Positions 61,361-64,000 of a stretch of 64,000 bases of DNA are shown piece by piece. The notes under the pieces were generated by a model that saw only the letters and a program-made list of their open reading frames with translations, searched no databases and had not been told where the DNA came from. The DNA lies in the NCBI GenBank assembly GCA_964036155.1, contig OZ038423.1, positions 78,569,249-78,633,248 on the forward strand, read 5' to 3'. The position numbers were made by a program, and so were the translations under genes. Source of the stretch: Diploscapter coronatus. Its lineage: Eukaryota; Nematoda; Chromadorea; Rhabditida; Rhabditidae. Position 1 is the first letter of the stretch. Every line of letters begins with the position of its first letter.

Positions 61361-64000
61361 ATGTGGTGGTTACTTTCACTCTACCTGCGCACCTTGTTTG
61401 GTGCCTACCTCATCCAGCTCCTCTCCACATTCATCGAGCTGCCATCAATCCAGCTCTCCTCCATCTACCTCTCCATCGTCAGCTTCATACAGTCGCTCTA
61501 TCCCGAGGTCTATCCAAAATCACAGCATTATCCAGGAATCAGAGAGAAGGTCGGTTCAACTTGGAATTTTACGGCGCCATTATCAATGTCATATCTTCTT
61601 TCACACTTCTCCTGCCATTTTTAATTGAATGGTTACGTCATAAAATGAGCGTCCTTTGATCGGAAAACCATATAATTTTCATTTTTTATCAAAGAAAAGG
61701 CCAAGGTCCAGACATGCAGTGCGAGTTTTTTTTCCTAGTCTTGACATGCAGCTTGAGATAAAAATTCTTAATCTAAAAAGTACAACTCAGAAACCATTCC
61801 TTCTCTAAAATGAAATATAGGAAGATTAGTTTAGAGATGTGAAAAATTGACGCTTATCAATGATAAAAATGACTACGGAGTAGAGTGTATGGAGGATCGA
61901 TATCTAAATATCTAATTATGAAAATTTTCTTATCACTGGTAAAAGTGATAGAAAAGGATGTTCCCTTTAGACATTAGGAGGCGAATTCGTCCGGAACGTG
62001 GATTCCTCGTGCCATTTCAACTTCCTCGCAGACAATCAATATCAAAACATCAACGCATTTGAAATCGCTTCCCTAACGTTCAAGGCGGGCATCAACGCTA
62101 TTGTACAGGCAGGCTGTTTTTTCTTATTGATTGAAAAGTGACGATATGGGCAATTTGTAAACCGTACGAAATCATGACACAAATATAATAAAAATAAAAA
62201 GGAAATGTTGGAGATCAGATTTTTCTCATATTATTTTACAATGTCTTGCGCCAGAGTGCATTATGGTTTACAACTTTTCATAATATTATTGTGATAAGAC
62301 AGAGAAACAATATGATGATGAGTGTTGTCAGAAAATAGTTGAACATTGAAAAGCTAGTCACTTAAAAAAAGCTAAACTTGATCTTTCTATCCAAATTCAA
62401 GCACTTTATCTTTGAACTACAAAATTTCAAAAGAGTCCAATTTCGAAAAAAGTTGAGTCATCTTTTGATATTTCGGAAATGTCGTAAATCTATCGAATTA
62501 CCTCATTAGAATTCGACCAGACGCGAAATTTGACGACATTCTTTTTGCTTTCGAAACTCAAATATCATTTGCAATTCAGTCGCCTTATTTATATTTTGGC
62601 TACCTAATTACGGAAATCGTTACTTTATTCATCTTATATTCTTTTTCGAGTTGAAAGTACACAAAAAAAACTCTATGACATTTTATTACATCACTGTCTA
62701 AAATAGTTGTATTTTGCCTCGTGATTCAAACTAGAAAATGCTGCAAAAACTTTGCAAGTAGATACCCATAAACAGACAATTCAAAAATACGACTTAAGAC
62801 ATGTGTGGTGCGCATTAAAATGGCACATAAGGAAGCGGGATGGAATTGCGTAAAATGTTTTTGACACAAAAATGTTGAAAAAATGAAAAATAAAGGTTAG
62901 GGAAAATCTTCAGGACGATTTATCCCCAGCATTCGATAGAGCCCCGACCTATGGAGAATCGCTGCTCAGATTCGCCCCTCTACCTCACTGGAGCATGCCT
63001 CTCAAAATCCTATTCTATGCGACTTTGGTCTTCAGGTAAGAGTTGATTTTCATTATTTCTTTAATTTATGGAAAGATCTTCGAAAGTTTGCCAGGCAGGA
63101 TTAAGAAATTTTTTCATAAAAGTCTATTTTCATTCGCTTTAAAAAGCTTATAGGAAAAAAAATTACACTGAAATTCATGTGTAAGTTTCACGCTAAAACA
63201 ATAGAATCTTCAAATTCGAAACTAATTCACTAAAATTGAATTTATTTCAGACTCGCCATTCTCTTCCCTCTGCGAGTTGCCTTTTTCATCTCGTCGTTTG
63301 TTTTTATCGGCATCTTAGGAATCTACGCCGTATTCACTGTAAGTTTCTCCGCTATCTTTCTCGCCTTTCCTTCCACGAATTAGCATATCTGCTCATTTTT
63401 ATGTTTCCCATCCCATCGGCATCCATTTTGACAGGAATTGACGGACCGACAGAAGACGTTGATCGGACCCATTTACGGGAAGCTCTTCTGTCTCGGCACT
63501 GGCACGATCATAGTTGGGCACAACAGACAAAATATGCCTAGGAAGCCTGGTAAGTTTCTATAATCGATTTTTGAAATTGAGAAATTTGTAAACATTTTGA
63601 TCAAATTTTATAAATTCTAGAAAATTACGTTGAATGATTCAACAATTTGACTGTCCTTCTCTAAAGATGATAGTTATTTGAATTTCAGGCATAGCCGTCT
63701 CAAACCACTTATCTCCAAACGATGTTCAAATTCTATTCGCCGATCTTCGTTACGGCGATCTTCAGTACGTCGTCACTGGACAGAAGCACAAGGGCGTCAT
63801 CGGTATTGATTTTTGTTCCCTAAACATTCGAATTTTCGATTACTCAGGTCTGGTCGAGAAAATGGTCTCCCGACTGTGCAGAGCCTTGTGGTTTGAGAGA
63901 GGAAACACGAAAGAGAGGATGGAATTTCTGACGGATGTCATTAGTATGGCTAGGGTAGGCAAGATTAGCTCTATAACCATGAAGATCAACTTTTATTCGG
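61361..64000 (+). CDS. Glycerol-3-phosphate acyltransferase, GPAT3/4 type (5' part; continues past window)
   Basis: GPAT3/4 enzymes acylate glycerol-3-phosphate at the ER, the first step of glycerolipid synthesis. Exons: 61361-61549 (hydrophobic start MWWLLSLYLRTLFGAYL), 61971-62108, 62914-63035, 63251-63338, 63435-63549, 63689-63802 and 63848-63954; the last visible donor is GTAGGC. Family landmarks: FKAGINAIVQDDLSPAF (a GPAT3/4 block upstream of the membrane segments), FPLRVAFFISSFVFIGILG (membrane segment), catalytic motif NHLSPNDV (His and Asp kept; the usual family form is NHTSPIDV) and RALWFERGNTKER. An acceptor directly before the ATG suggests trans-splicing or a 5' UTR intron. The C-terminal half is beyond the window. 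Nematode acl-4/acl-5 are the likely counterparts, but I cannot choose between them. The joining of the first two exons is uncertain. Confidence 0.85.

Noticed and set aside
61323..61659. Two other frames over the first GPAT exon (His/Pro/Ser-rich; and one ending in hydrophobic FTLLLPFLIEWL).
   Set aside because: Codon third positions favour the MWWLLSLYL frame. The hydrophobic tail after 61549 might still belong to the gene through an unseen junction, so it is left open rather than annotated.

Overview
The window looks like a piece of a rhabditid nematode genome. It is AT-rich, its genes are broken into many short exons, and most introns end in TTTCAG. Five genes are nematode types that I recognise from protein sequence: henn-1, ncs-1, abl-1, flp-19 and a neuropeptide-type GPCR. 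The proteins are close to Caenorhabditis counterparts but not identical, and the non-coding DNA is full of small foldback elements, so I read this as a relative of C. elegans rather than C. elegans itself. Gene models were assembled by hand from splice signals, reading phase and protein similarity. Every complete model closes to a whole number of codons.

Layout, left to right. At 1-1822 (+) lies the 3' part of the small-RNA 2'-O-methyltransferase henn-1. At 2533-2990 (-) is a small two-exon gene of uncertain family. From about 3.0 to 9.3 kb I see no gene, only degenerate tandem and direct repeats and pyrimidine-rich tracts. At 9347-10341 (+) is ncs-1, a neuronal calcium sensor of 191 residues. 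At 11367-12470 (+) is a small secreted-protein gene with a foldback transposon in its intron. At 12790-15704 (-) is a complete 400-residue rhodopsin-like neuropeptide receptor. From about 15.7 to 21.8 kb I find no convincing gene. At 21865-29922 (-) is a 22-exon DEAD-box RNA helicase with a long RG/FG-rich N-terminus. From 30 to 37 kb there is mostly non-coding DNA with pyrimidine tracts and foldbacks. At 37399-51049 (+) is abl-1, with SH3, SH2, kinase and a C-terminal actin-binding-like region, an N-myristoylation start and a likely alternative first exon. At 53283-56883 (-) is the FMRFamide-like neuropeptide gene flp-19. At 57300-59621 (+) is an unrecognised charged, probably disordered protein. 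From 61361 to the window edge (+) is the 5' part of a GPAT3/4-type glycerol-3-phosphate acyltransferase.

Functional themes. HENN-1 and the RG/FG-rich DEAD-box helicase both fit small-RNA or germ-granule biology, but they lie 20 kb apart with unrelated genes between, so I do not call them a cluster. NCS-1, the GPCR and FLP-19 fit neuronal signalling. From memory, abl-1 and flp-19 are also close neighbours on the C. elegans X chromosome, which would make this a conserved block.

The most distinctive non-genic feature is a set of short non-autonomous inverted-repeat elements. At least three are multicopy families (here called A, B and C), and several single palindromes occur as well. They are concentrated in abl-1 introns and in two helicase introns, and some terminal repeats sit at or within about 10 bp of a 5' splice site.
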